This document shows positions 52,274-63,200 of a DNA stretch of 64,000 nt, piece after piece. The notes beneath the pieces were generated by a model, which made no database searches, was not told the DNA's origin, and worked only from the letters and a program-made list of their open reading frames with translations. The stretch is taken from assembly GCF_010093595.1 (NCBI RefSeq), contig NW_022985462.1, positions 70,948-134,947 of the forward strand. The letters are read 5' to 3'. Made by a program: the position numbers and the translations under genes. How positions within the stretch are numbered: position 1 is the first letter of the stretch; every line of letters starts with the position of its first letter. The DNA is from Mytilinidion resinicola (lineage: Eukaryota > Ascomycota > Dothideomycetes > Mytilinidiales > Mytilinidiaceae).

Positions 52274-55200
52274 TTAAACCTTGAAAACCCATTTGCTCCG
52301 GATTTTAACCCCCTTAACCGGGCTCATCTTCTCCGCCTTCAAAATCGCCACCTCGTTCATAGTCTTTTGGAACGAGTACGGAGAAAAGTCCCATTCGGCC
52401 TCCTCGCTGATCGTAGCCAAAGCGGACTGAGGCGTCCTCGACTTCGGCTCCCACGTCAGCCGCTTCTCCCGCGGCCTCGGCGTCACCTGCAGTGCGTTCA
52501 ATCGGGACTCGATCTTCGCGACTTCTGCGGCAACGACCTGAAGATTCCGCGTTAGCAGGGCGAATCTAGACGTCTTTTGTTTGCAAGGCATGAGGGAGGC
52601 AGTCAGGTATTTGGGAATCAAGTTCCGCTCTTCTACCTTTGATTGCCGCACCTGCTTGCCCAGCTTCACCTCCACCGCCGCCACCTTTTCAGCCGCCGGC
52701 TTCGATGGTTTCGATGGTGTCGTCGCCGCCGCTTCCCGAGCCGCGTTCTCCTTCTCGAGCTGGCGCTGCTGCTCGTCCGGCTCGCCGTCTTCGGCGCGCT
52801 GTCGCTTTGCGAGTTCATCGAGCTTCGAGCGGCGTTGCTGCTTCTCCTCGCGGTTGATCTTGGAGTTTTCCTTGCGAAGGTATTCGACGGATCTGCGGTA
52901 GCGGTCGAGGGATTGCTGCGTGGCTGCGAGCTCGCGTTCGAGTGCGTCGGTGTCTGCAGAGCTGGTGCGAGCACCGTTTGCCGATCCGTTCTCGCTCAAC
53001 TTCGTCTGCATCTTCGCTGCGTCGGCCCAGCGTTCGCGCTCCAGTTTTAAGACTCGAATCTCGCGGTCGCGTTTTTCTCGTTCCTCCAGAAGAGATTCTT
53101 CTTTGGAGCGTAGGATGGAGATCGCTTGCTCCAGCTCGTGAATTTTCGAGGCTTTCTTGCTGGCATCTCGAGTGCGAGCCTCGAGGAGCTCGATCGTAAC
53201 ATTCTTTTCTTCGATGTCGCGATCGCGGAGTCTGATCGTCATAGCGTGCTTCTGCAGCTCTTCTTGCAATGCCCTCATCTCATCCTCAGCATCAATTGAG
53301 ACGAGTTTGCTGGCTGCAATCTCTCGGCTCTTGAGAACCCAAGGAGCAGTGGCACGTTCAAATTCCACGGTGCGAGTTAGAGTAGTCGACATAGCGTGAA
53401 GGTTTGAGAGATCTTCTGTGAGAGCTCGGAGCTTCGCACTCAAGGTGGAATAGATGTCGGCATCGATGGGCGAGTCGGTGAAAAATGTCTCTGTGGTCTT
53501 AAAGAGAATGCTCCGGACGGCAGAATACGTGGGTGGCGCTGGCTGTCCTTCCTGCTTCAGAAGGGAGAACAAATTCTCACCCAAGATGCGGCAATATTTG
53601 GCTAGCTGCGCGGTGCCTTCCTCGCAAGCCTCGAAATCGGGATGCGTGTCAGGTGTGAGCGACAGAGATCGCGATCTCAAATCCTGCAGGGCTCTGAGTG
53701 TTTTTCCGACCACGATTTTGGCGGAGCGGCCGGCTGCGATTACTGCGTCGGATTTTTGCATGAATCTCGCGATGCCGTCATCCGCGTCGTCAAATGGAAC
53801 CGTTTTCCCGACCTCATAGCTGATGAGGGTTAGCCCGGTGATGGTAACATCCAGGTTGGATTGAATCAGCTCGACGCTCATTTTGAGCTCGTCTGCTCCG
53901 CTGTCCAGAGAAGCACTGGAAATCTCGTGCTGAGAAGCGAGATGTTTCAGTACAGCCACCGACCTCTGAAGTTCCTCGGCGACCGTGCGTCCGGGGAAAT
54001 CATTCTTGCGAAGCGCCTCGATTTTGGTGTCGAGAGCCTTCTCAACTGGCTCTAGGTCGAATATCGCGCCCTGAGCCCCAAAGCGTGCAAATTGCTCGAG
54101 GCTGCATGACGAGATTCCACTGATGAACCGGTCGGACATTTCTGCGATCCAAACAAGCTGGTTCAGCGCGTCGCAGACTTCGAAGACGTCTTCGTCGTGA
54201 ATCACGCTCTGTTTTCCAGGTGCGTTGAGGGGCTCCCGGATCAAACCGTGCAGCAGCTTGGCCTTGAAGGAGATTCTGCGGCATCGAAGCAGTCCCAAGA
54301 CTGAGTCTCGCTCTGACTGGAATGCTTCGGGAAGGAAGAGCTGAACAATGGCGAGGTGCTCCGATGCTTCTTGAGCGTCGAGTTTCCTCAATTCCATGTC
54401 GATAGTCGTGATCATCGTGTTGGTCGCAGACTGGTTGAGCTTCAAGTTCAGATCTGCCAGCTCCTTCGACCGCTGGGCAAGGTCCTGTGCCTCGGACTCT
54501 GAGATTTCCTTATTCGCCCGCATTTCTTCCAAGTCCGACTGAAGAGTGGCAAACGCTTCCCGATACTTGACAATTGCGTATTCTTGGGTGGCGAGAGCTT
54601 CCTCGTGCTGAGCAACTGCCCGAAGGCTATCTGCAATTTCGGTCTCTTTCAGTTCGAGCTCCTGTCGGAGTTCTTTCTCGTTCTCGACGTGGTTGATCTC
54701 AAGTTCGTCGTTAAGTTCCTTCAAATCCTGCAGATCGTCAACAACGAGCTTCAACTCATCAATCTTATCTTTCAGTACGATGTTCTGATCCGAAAGCTCT
54801 TCAATCATCTCCTCGGCACCAAGTGCAGCGTCCAGCTGCTGGCGGAGGTCTTGGATGTCCGCTTCCGACTCCAAGAGTTTGGCCTTCGTGTCTTCGTACT
54901 GTTCTTTAACCTGTGCTAGGTCTTGCACATCTTCTTCGAGGCTCTTGATTTCGCTGCGGAGCTCTGCTTCTTGCTCTCGCGAGACGTCTCGAAGTCGGAT
55001 GAGGGCGTCTCGAAGACGCTCATTCTCCCGCTCCATCTGCACCCAGCTCGCACTAGTCTTCTCTTCGGGGCTGATGTCCTGTCCAAGTTCAAGGTTCTCG
55101 TCTTTTAGAATCTCGTTCTCTAGCTCGAGTTCTTCAACACGCTGCTTGAGATCAGTAACCTCGTTCATGTAGTTTTCGGCCTTCTCTTCGGCCATCTCGC

Positions 55201-56143
55201 GCTCAAGAGTGATCATTTCCATGTCGGTGTCATGATCCTCTTGGAGCAATGCAATTTTCTCCGCGGTGTCTTCCGCATCTTTCAATCCTTTCTTGAGCAC
55301 CGCGTTCTCCTGCTGTATAGGTTGGTATTTCGCCTGAAGTTTCTGTATGATGGACTCGAATTTATCCCTCTCCTGCTGAATTCGATCCAGAGCCTTGAGT
55401 TGTTCCCTATCTTCGAGTCGCTGTTTTTCGAGGACCCGAAGCTTTGTTTCCAGCTCCTCCACCTTTTTGTCTTGGGTTGAGGAGGTTCGTGTAGTAGATG
55501 ATGTGATTGAAGCCGCGGGCTTCTTTGAGATGGCCACATTGGAGGATGAAGCTGTCGTTGTGGTGGATGCTGCGGGTGTCGGGCGGGAGCGGGGTGCCAG
55601 GGAGAGCCTGTTCGTGGCTGGCTTCGCTGAGGATGTGCTTGAAACCGTGCTGGGTGCACGCGAGCCGAGTCCCGAAGCTGTGGGAGCGGGGCGAGATGAG
55701 GTCGGACGGGAAGTGGCAGCTGAGGAGGTTGTGGGGACGATAGAGGTGCGGCGGGTTGGGGGAGGAGCCATGCTCTGCCTGGAGGCACGTGGAGCTGGCT
55801 TCTTGAGGGGAGACTGTGACCCAGACTGCGGGCCGTTAGCATCTAGATTCAAGGTGGCAAGGAGGCAGACACTCACAGCTGGTCGTGGCTTCACCTTGGG
55901 AGCTAGCTTTGGTGCGTCGATGATGACTTCCGCGATGTTGCTCGCCCTCATAAACATGCCATGATTAGGAGGACAGTCGAAGTACCTCTCGCCTCTGACC
56001 GAGCCGTCGTTCTTGCCACTGGGATCAGCGAACTCGACTCCGATGAATTGGCCATCAGCAATGTGCAGAGTGCCGATGAATCTGATGACAGCCTGGCGAC
56101 CATCGAGGAGCGCGACAGTCTGCCCAACCTTGAAGTCGGACAT
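52274..56143 (-). CDS. ro-3: Dynactin large subunit p150Glued
   Basis: Exons (minus) 56143-55877, 55825-52637 and 52537-52274. Intron 1 is 51 nt (donor GTGAGT, branch GCTAAC, acceptor CCGCAG) and intron 2 is 99 nt (donor GTAGAA, branch GCTAAC, acceptor CTTCAG). Both are multiples of three without stops, so the unspliced frame is open (1,289 residues); spliced length is 1,239. The N-terminal CAP-Gly domain spans residues 5-75 with GKNDG at 43-47 and the preceding hydrophobic core VIRFIGTLHIADGQFIGVEF. A Ser/Ala/Pro basic linker follows, then long coiled coils from about residue 220 (TQDKKVEELETKLRVLEKQR onward) and a central dynactin domain (KLLHGLIREPLNAPG, then ISGISSCSLEQFARFGAQGA). It links dynein to microtubules and cargo, so it is needed for nuclear migration and retrograde transport. 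Ortholog names: ro-3 in Neurospora, nudM in Aspergillus, Nip100 in yeast. The last exon boundary is the least certain part. Confidence 0.94.
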   Translation of the reverse strand: MSDFKVGQTVALLDGRQAVIRFIGTLHIADGQFIGVEFADPSGKNDGSVRGERYFDCPPNHGMFMRASNIAEVIIDAPKLAPKVKPRPAVSVCLLATLNLDANGPQSGSQSPLKKPAPRASRQSMAPPPTRRTSIVPTTSSAATSRPTSSRPAPTASGLGSRAPSTVSSTSSAKPATNRLSLAPRSRPTPAASTTTTASSSNVAISKKPAASITSSTTRTSSTQDKKVEELETKLRVLEKQRLEDREQLKALDRIQQERDKFESIIQKLQAKYQPIQQENAVLKKGLKDAEDTAEKIALLQEDHDTDMEMITLEREMAEEKAENYMNEVTDLKQRVEELELENEILKDENLELGQDISPEEKTSASWVQMERENERLRDALIRLRDVSREQEAELRSEIKSLEEDVQDLAQVKEQYEDTKAKLLESEADIQDLRQQLDAALGAEEMIEELSDQNIVLKDKIDELKLVVDDLQDLKELNDELEINHVENEKELRQELELKETEIADSLRAVAQHEEALATQEYAIVKYREAFATLQSDLEEMRANKEISESEAQDLAQRSKELADLNLKLNQSATNTMITTIDMELRKLDAQEASEHLAIVQLFLPEAFQSERDSVLGLLRCRRISFKAKLLHGLIREPLNAPGKQSVIHDEDVFEVCDALNQLVWIAEMSDRFISGISSCSLEQFARFGAQGAIFDLEPVEKALDTKIEALRKNDFPGRTVAEELQRSVAVLKHLASQHEISSASLDSGADELKMSVELIQSNLDVTITGLTLISYEVGKTVPFDDADDGIARFMQKSDAVIAAGRSAKIVVGKTLRALQDLRSRSLSLTPDTHPDFEACEEGTAQLAKYCRILGENLFSLLKQEGQPAPPTYSAVRSILFKTTETFFTDSPIDADIYSTLSAKLRALTEDLSNLHAMSTTLTRTVEFERATAPWVLKSREIAASKLVSIDAEDEMRALQEELQKHAMTIRLRDRDIEEKNVTIELLEARTRDASKKASKIHELEQAISILRSKEESLLEEREKRDREIRVLKLERERWADAAKMQTKLSENGSANGARTSSADTDALERELAATQQSLDRYRRSVEYLRKENSKINREEKQQRRSKLDELAKRQRAEDGEPDEQQRQLEKENAAREAAATTPSKPSKPAAEKVAAVEVKLGKQVRQSKVEERNLIPKYLTASLMPCKQKTSRFALLTRNLQVVAAEVAKIESRLNALQVTPRPREKRLTWEPKSRTPQSALATISEEAEWDFSPYSFQKTMNEVAILKAEKMSPVKGVKIRSKWVFKV

Positions 56144-56967
56144 AGTGTCGAGCGGGGGGGTTTGGTTGCGTAACTCAACTCGTACTGCGGGTGCGATGCG
56201 TTCTTGGGGTTTTTAGAAAACGGAGAAGCTACGTTGGAACGTAGTGCAGAATGGAGTTGTGAGTGCTGAAGGGGAAGAAGCTGCGAGGACGCGAGTCGCG
56301 TCAAGAAGACGCTCCCGGCGCACAGGCCTATGGGCGATATAGGCGTCCAACCCGGTCCTAACTACTTCGTACAACGCAACGCCTACAAGGAAAATCACAT
56401 GTCAAGCTCATTGACAACGGGATGCACGTTGGACCCTGCAGCTGAACATTCACCTTCCATGCATTCAATTACGAGCGGCCAGAATATCCAATCTCGGGTG
56501 TGAGAAACGTTACGCAACCACGTGATGGATTGAAGAGTAATAAATTGACGAGATGCACTCAAAACCAATAGACAGTGCGTTGAGCATCAAGTGGGAATCT
56601 GTTTTAATAACGTCGGAGGTAGGCCCGAGTGCTACCGAGCTTGTCAAAACTGTAGTTTTCCAATTCTCATCAACATCCCAGGAGCCCCCAAAGGCTGCTA
56701 CGCAAGTGTACACAAGCCCCGGAGTAGGTGTGTATCTAAAGTATAGAGAACAAGTTCGTAGACTACCACTTTACTTTGAAAGAAGCCCGCATAATGCAGA
56801 GAGAGATGCACAGACAGATATCACTATAGAACACACCGCCTCGGGTATTCGTACATACAATTCATCAAACCCCAAACACCAACCCATGCATCCATGTTTA
56901 AGTGCGCCAACACCTTTCCAGCCAAATCCCCTACCAATATCACTCCCACCACCGAACGAGCATGCAT
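56144..56967. other. Intergenic between same-strand genes
   Basis: Promoter side of the p150 gene and 3' side of Sec6. Only short frames of poor composition. Confidence 0.45.
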
Positions 56968-59247
56968 CTACTTGACCTTCCCCATAATCGTATCCGTGCC
57001 CCTCTCCACATACACCTCCGCTGCCTTAGTCTTCACTTGGTTGAGCATAGACCTCTCAAAATCGTCTCTAGAACGCAACACCGCCTCCACCCACCCAATC
57101 TGCACGTCCCAGTAGCGCTCCTTGAATTCGGCATACACGTGAACGACCTGGGTCTTGTCTGCCTCGATCAGCTTGACAAAGCCATCCACCACGCGCCACT
57201 TCTGCTTGATATCTGGGAAGGATGGGTACGCCTGGAAAAACTCAAACGCCGTAACGACGTCGTCTTTGATCTTCTCGGTGAAGGGGTCTGCACGGCGGAA
57301 ACGAGCGCCCTTGTTGCGGACAGCTGAGAGGTAGTGCACAAGAAGTTCATCTGCGAGTTCTTCGACAAGAATATCGCGGAGTGAGGGATGCAGGACGGAT
57401 TCGTAGTCGGAGAGGTAGTCTTGGAAGGTGTTGACGATCTGGCCGATGCGCTTTTGGGAGTACCAGGCGCCGGTGAAGAATTCGGAGAGAATGGAGCGGA
57501 AGTCGACGAGGAAGATGAGGGAGGCGAAGATGTGGATGCAGTGGGCGCCGAGGTCAATGTAGCCGTTTTTCAGTGATTCGATGGAGCCGTCGATGATCGG
57601 GGCGTAGGCTGGGGAGACGAGAGAGGTGACGTCGCGTTGGAAACTTGAGACGTAGGAGCCGTTGGTGTCGGGATCCGAATCCCGTTCGTCAATGCAGGCG
57701 ATTTGGTCGTTGGCGATAGATATTAGCCAGTCTTGAAGTGGCTGTAGGCCGTCCTGGTCGACGGCGGGGCCAGAGTATTTCGCCAGTTCGGCCTCGGTGA
57801 GTGATTCCCACATTCTCTGGCGAGATGTGAGGGCGCGGAACATGGCTTCAACAACACCTTCGGCGACATCTGTACGGTCACTGTTGCCGGCAACAGATAG
57901 TTGCTCTCGCAGCATGCGCCACATGTCGCCCAGCGTCTTGGTACGGAACCATCCATTCTCGTCCGTCTCCAGAGCCCCCTCGCTACGGGAAAGGAAGTTT
58001 TGTTTATCTGTGACCGCCATGCGGTCCATCCATTCCTCGACAGCTTTGATGATGAGTTGTCGATATTCTCGAACAAGCTCAGCACCACGATTGTCGATGA
58101 GGTGCGGTGTGAGAAGGTCTTCCGGGACTCCAAGCTTCGCCATCTTCGTGTAGTACTTGTCGACCCAATGGATGATGGCAAGCATGTGTGACGGTGCCAG
58201 CTCTTGATCATCGATACGCTCGATGAGCCAGTCGTGCATAAGATTGTGGTAGATGTCCGTGTATTGCTTGAATATCCGCCATTTTTTCGGCATGAGGGTG
58301 ACCATGCCCAGCTTTACTGTATTCAAGTCGTTGAAATGCCACCTAGTGATCTTGTCTAGCTTGTCGGGTTCGCCTAAGAAAGTCTCGTTGGATTCTGCTA
58401 TCCTCAACTCTGCAGTCGCCTTGATAGCTTGTAGGAACTTTTCCTTATATCCTCTCAACTCCTTGGGCCCAGTTGCAATGCTCTTGAATCTAGCCGCCAG
58501 CCCCTTGAACTCTCTCTGCGCATCTTGTAACGCCTTGACTTTCTTGTCCTTCTTTTCCTCCTCTTCAATGATCAGTGCAAGCCTGACAACCATGCCCGCG
58601 TTGCCCGATTGTATCAATGGTATCAGATTCATGCAAGCATTGCCCACGTGGTCGTCGAACCAATCCACCACCTCATCCAGCTTCGCAAAGTATTCTTGAA
58701 CCGTTGAGCCACTATCGAGCCTCAAGTTCTCGATAAGCTCCGTGCTGGCCTCCTCAGAGCTCTTGATCTGCTCCATCGCCTCGTCCCGTATGTCCCGCAG
58801 TAGTGTGAGGCCGTAGTGGATCTCAAGCAGGTTGGGCTGGTTCTCCAAATCGGCGTCGTCCTCCTGTAACAGCGCCTCTAGGCTAGCCAGGCGATCCTCA
58901 AAGGTATCGATATCGCGCTTCATCTTCTCGACCTGCTCAAAGTTGCGGTGCGTCTGGGCGACGAGGTTGATGTGGGGGAAGTCCCGGATCATGTTCTGCG
59001 CCTCCGCACATAGCTTGTCGATCTTCATCATCTCCTCCTTGATCTGGTTGACGGTTCGCGTGCCTTCGGTGATGCTCGTCATGCCGGCCTGGGTCACCTC
59101 GAGCTGCTCGCGGAGCCCATGCCGCAGTTGCTCGTCGACAGTGGCCTTCTTGCGCGTGAATTCGGCCTTGAGCGCAGGAATCTTGTCCAGGTCCTCTGGG
59201 TGCCGCAGCAGCTCCGCGAGCTTGATCGGGCCTTCAACATCGGTCAT
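56968..59247 (-). CDS. sec6: Exocyst complex component Sec6
   Basis: A single-exon frame of 759 residues from the ATG at 59247, close to the usual Sec6 length in filamentous fungi. The N-terminus (IKLAELLRHPEDLDKIPALK) leads into a long coiled coil (QTHRNFEQVEKMKRDIDTFE, LEALLQEDDADLENQPNLLE), then the Sec6-family helical-bundle region with LMHDWLIERIDDQELAPSHM, IIHWVDKYYTKMAKLG, and the C-terminal ILVEELADELLVHYLSAVRN, matching the exocyst Sec6 fold. The protein is part of the octameric tether that docks secretory vesicles at the plasma membrane and hyphal tip, and binds the t-SNARE Sec9. Its last residues MLNQVKTKAAEVYVERGTDT match the family end. No introns. It lies between p150Glued and the ankyrin gene, all on one strand but with separate intergenic regions. 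Confidence 0.95.
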   Translation of the reverse strand: MTDVEGPIKLAELLRHPEDLDKIPALKAEFTRKKATVDEQLRHGLREQLEVTQAGMTSITEGTRTVNQIKEEMMKIDKLCAEAQNMIRDFPHINLVAQTHRNFEQVEKMKRDIDTFEDRLASLEALLQEDDADLENQPNLLEIHYGLTLLRDIRDEAMEQIKSSEEASTELIENLRLDSGSTVQEYFAKLDEVVDWFDDHVGNACMNLIPLIQSGNAGMVVRLALIIEEEEKKDKKVKALQDAQREFKGLAARFKSIATGPKELRGYKEKFLQAIKATAELRIAESNETFLGEPDKLDKITRWHFNDLNTVKLGMVTLMPKKWRIFKQYTDIYHNLMHDWLIERIDDQELAPSHMLAIIHWVDKYYTKMAKLGVPEDLLTPHLIDNRGAELVREYRQLIIKAVEEWMDRMAVTDKQNFLSRSEGALETDENGWFRTKTLGDMWRMLREQLSVAGNSDRTDVAEGVVEAMFRALTSRQRMWESLTEAELAKYSGPAVDQDGLQPLQDWLISIANDQIACIDERDSDPDTNGSYVSSFQRDVTSLVSPAYAPIIDGSIESLKNGYIDLGAHCIHIFASLIFLVDFRSILSEFFTGAWYSQKRIGQIVNTFQDYLSDYESVLHPSLRDILVEELADELLVHYLSAVRNKGARFRRADPFTEKIKDDVVTAFEFFQAYPSFPDIKQKWRVVDGFVKLIEADKTQVVHVYAEFKERYWDVQIGWVEAVLRSRDDFERSMLNQVKTKAAEVYVERGTDTIMGKVK

Positions 59248-60217
59248 CGTGGTGGCAATTGCAGCTGTGCTGTGCCCCTGCGGGCGTCCTGGCGGGTGGA
59301 AACGCGGAGGTGCTTTGGGCTTCGACGTCGTATCAGATCCGCCGCACCAAAGTTTGTCCGAGCCGAACCTTCACTCCCTTCTTCTTCACCAAAAGCATCG
59401 CCAGCATCATTTTCGTAATGTATTTCTATTCAAGAGCTTGCTTCACTCGCTTCTCTATTCATAGACTTTAATTCGTGGGCATTGAGCACTGGAGGATATG
59501 CTTGACACAAGCAGAAGTTGGAGAGGTCACGTGCTTCCCGTTCCACGCAAAATATTCGACACTTCTTCGATTCCAACAACTTTTCGGCAAATGTTGATTC
59601 CTATGTACTTTTCCATGGTCATGTGCTTCTCACATCCCAATCACGACGAAGATTTGACAGAATTCCACTTCGCATTATCGACGAACCTTGACAATCAAAG
59701 CACAATTCGCCAAACAACTTCATTGCTAGTATCTCGTACACCTCACTTAGCTCGACTACACTATTCCAACGCCGTTCCAAGTGCTTGAAGGAACTTTCGA
59801 CATTCCGATAGAAAATTCAAACTCCGTTGTTTTGACAGGCCTGAAACCTTGCCCAGCTACCTCAGGCGGTGGTAGATAGAAGTACACATACTGGGCCTGT
59901 AGCTCACGGGTCCTGCTTTCTATTAGTACTTTGAAGGCACCACAGGCGGTGTTAGAAAAGTATAAGGAAGCTTTGATTATATTACTGTATTTTAAATTGA
60001 ACCCGAGTAATTGTCTATCTGAGAGAAGATTCGTAACATCCAAGATTGCGAGAATCATTTGGGGTATTTTCAATCCTTTTAGAAGTCTCCAGCGCCGAAT
60101 ATGTGACGTCGTGAAAAGGGAAACGACCCGAAAACTGCACCACAAATACAACATCCTAAATGAAAACAGTTTCATACCCACATATCACAGAAACAAGACA
60201 GATCGGCAGGTCGTTCC
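59248..60217. other. Intergenic with copies of a short dispersed motif
   Basis: Two direct copies of a motif related to CCACAAGCGGTGGTAG lie at 59864-59880 (CCTCAGGCGGTGGTAGA) and 59940-59956 (CCACAGGCGGTGTTAGA); see the fold-back repeat at 30951-31159. Otherwise no supported feature. The left part is the Sec6 promoter. Confidence 0.4.
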
Positions 60218-63200
60218 CTAATCAGGCTGCTCAAGATACAGCTGGTTCGGCTTTTCCTGTTGAAGCTTAGCATGAAGCTTCGCACTCTGATCGTTCCGGT
60301 CAATCAACGCCTTCTGCCGTTGCACATTCCGCTCAAACACCTTCTCCTTCTCCAAAAGAGCCCTTTGCTCAGCGCTATTTCTGTAATCCAGCTCTTTCCT
60401 CCGCTGCTCAATGAAGCGCTGCTCACGTTGGTACGTGGCAATTCCTTCGCGCTCCTCGATCTGTAATTGCTGGTTCGCAGCTTCTTGCCGCTGGTCCCTC
60501 TTCACCCTCTCTGCTTCTCGAATTCGGCGTAGCTCCGAGTCATGCTTCGCCGCCTCTAGTCGCGCTTGCACAGCGTGCGTGTTTTGTAGGGCGGCCTGCG
60601 CAGCCAGCTCTCTCTCTTTCGCTCTTCGTAGATCGTCCAGATGTTTCGTCTCCGCCAAGCGTCGCGAGTGCTCATCTGCCTCGCGTTCGAGCTGCATGGC
60701 GGTCCTTTGCTCTGTCCTCCGGGCGGCTATCCGAGCCAGATGTGCCGGCAATCCGACAGCACCGGCAGGCTGCTCTCCTTCCTCGGCGTAGAATTTTGGA
60801 ACACATGCCTTGTCTATCAGAACTTCCATGAGCTCACGCTTTTGTGGGTCCCGCCCAGGTCGTGGCATCAGCTCTGCGTACTTGAGCGGCGAGTAGCAAT
60901 AGCCCGCGTCGTCATGATAAAGATGCTTATCGTCATTCAAGTCCTCCCATACTTCGGTCTCGAGAAGAGCGTCAGTCACCTCCACTGCGTGGTGCGGGTT
61001 GTCGAGCGCCAGGATAACCACAGATTTCTTGTCGCGAGCTCGGAACTTTGCGTTCGCGCCGGCATCTAGTAGTAATCGAATCATCTGTCGTAGCTTTGTC
61101 CTTTGATCCGAATTGGTGACTTCAACTCCTAAACACAATTGGCCAAGGGCACTTCGTCCACCATGAAGTCTGGAGGGAAAATTTGGCTTGTGGTCATGCT
61201 CGAGAAGCAGAGAAGCGTTGCTCAGCTGCAGTGAACATGCCGCTTCATGCAAGCTGCCATCGTCTCTCAATGCCTTGGCTTCGCAAAGAGACTTGACGAT
61301 GCTGGTGACAGGCTTGCTGCTCGCGTAAAACAACACAGAGCGATTTGAGTTGTCTCGGAATGAAGGTTCAGCACCACGTGCGAGTAAGTCGGCGACAATT
61401 TCGGGACGTGCTTCACGAGCAGCAAGGGTGAGTGGGGATATGTCAGATCGAGGAGATCGGCGGAGAGGGGATGCTCCAGCTTCAAGGAGGGCTTGTATAA
61501 CGGAGGTGGAAATCTTCTTTTGCGGTTGGTCGAGGGCCCAGAGAAGTGCAGATACCGCTTCTTCGCCAATATCATGATCGAGAACATGTTTTGCGGCAAT
61601 GTCTGGGGTACATCCAAGCGCTAAGAGAAGAGATACTAACGATTTGCTTCGAGGGTAGTCTCGCATCGCGACCACCAAAGGAGGGTCTCTCCCTCGTCCA
61701 CATAAGTCGAGCAGTGCAGGAGGACATCCATTATCGAAACAAATTTTCAGAGCCGCGACAAGAGACGGCTCATCTAGACCCGAGCCCAATAGGCTAGGAA
61801 TAATGACTCTGTAGTCTGGGTTATGTGCAAGTAGCTTGGCAAATAGATCGAGAGCCTTGGTTCGGGCCGCAAAAGTAAAGCAGGTGCCATCGGCCGTATT
61901 GACGTTTGCGTGGTGGTCCAGTAAGAGGTCCACCATTTGTCCAGAGCTGCTCCCCCAAGAAAGCTCGTCAAGGGTAGAACGTAGCGCTGAATCTATAGCG
62001 GGCTGATCAACCCCATTCTTGAGTAGCAATTCTGCAACTTTTATCGAATCGCGGTTCTTCTGAGAGTTGTTGTCGTGCATAAGTGCTCGAAAGGCCTTCG
62101 TCACTGATGAGGTTTGCGACCGCTTGCCTGTCCCCAATAAAATGTCCAAGAGCTCAACGGATGTAGAAACTGCGGCAATTCGCAGCGCCTCGCCCTCGTT
62201 GAAGTCTACAGGGGCGCCATTATGCAGAAGTAGCTGGACCAAAGTGAGGATGTTGCTATGTACTGCCGTTTCTGTCTCCATAACCAGAGCTCTCCCAGTC
62301 TCTTCAGGTGGTATGAATCCTGGAAGAAGGGCAGATAGTATTCTCAGCTTATCCTCTAGGCGTGTCAGCCTCAGGGCGGCCCGAAACGCAAAACTGCCCA
62401 TTGCAGCATCATTCCCCACAAGGCGGGTGATGATGTCGATATTCTTGAAGCCACCGCTCACTGCAATAGTGACAGCTTGCGCCACTGACTCGCTGGAAGG
62501 TTTAAGTGGTAGAAGTAAATCGACAATACGGAGGACTTCAGACGCTGTTAACTCGGTCAAACCATTCACTCCGAATGCTAGTGGCAAGACTTTGGAAACG
62601 GTAAAAACAGAGGGCCCTGCATTGCATAGGCTTCGAATAACGGGCAAATCTTTCTGCTGAATGGCCAGAACGAGACTCATTCCTTCCTCGCAATCGACGT
62701 CTGCTTTTGATCGAAGTATTTCGATGAGAGCAAAATCCCTTGACGGAGTGGTATCTGCCACGGCATCGATAAGCGCTTGATCGACCTCATGCCCTTTTGC
62801 ACCTGCTTCGAGCAGAAGCCTGCTGGCATCGAGCCGTTCTGACCTTGTGTAGCCCTGACGAAGCAACGGAAATAGCTGGCTTAGCGCTGCTGGGGGAGCC
62901 TCTAGGCGTAAGAGAAGTCTGAGTTTTCGAAGATCTCGCATGGCTATAACTGAGAGAAGTGCTCGGTTACTTCTGTTATTTAATGGTGCTCCGAGGCGAA
63001 CAAGAAGTGAGAGAAGCTCGAGGTCATCTTCCTCAACGGCAACAATTAGGAATTCACCTAGTGGTATCCCCGTGGCCCCTCTTTGTGCCAACTTGTCAAT
63101 AATAGACAGCCGCTCTTGCCGGCCAATTCTTGTAGAAATTGACACTACAGCGTCCGAGGCATTCGTGCGTGAGATGGTGCTAGAGAGTAGGATGTCTACT

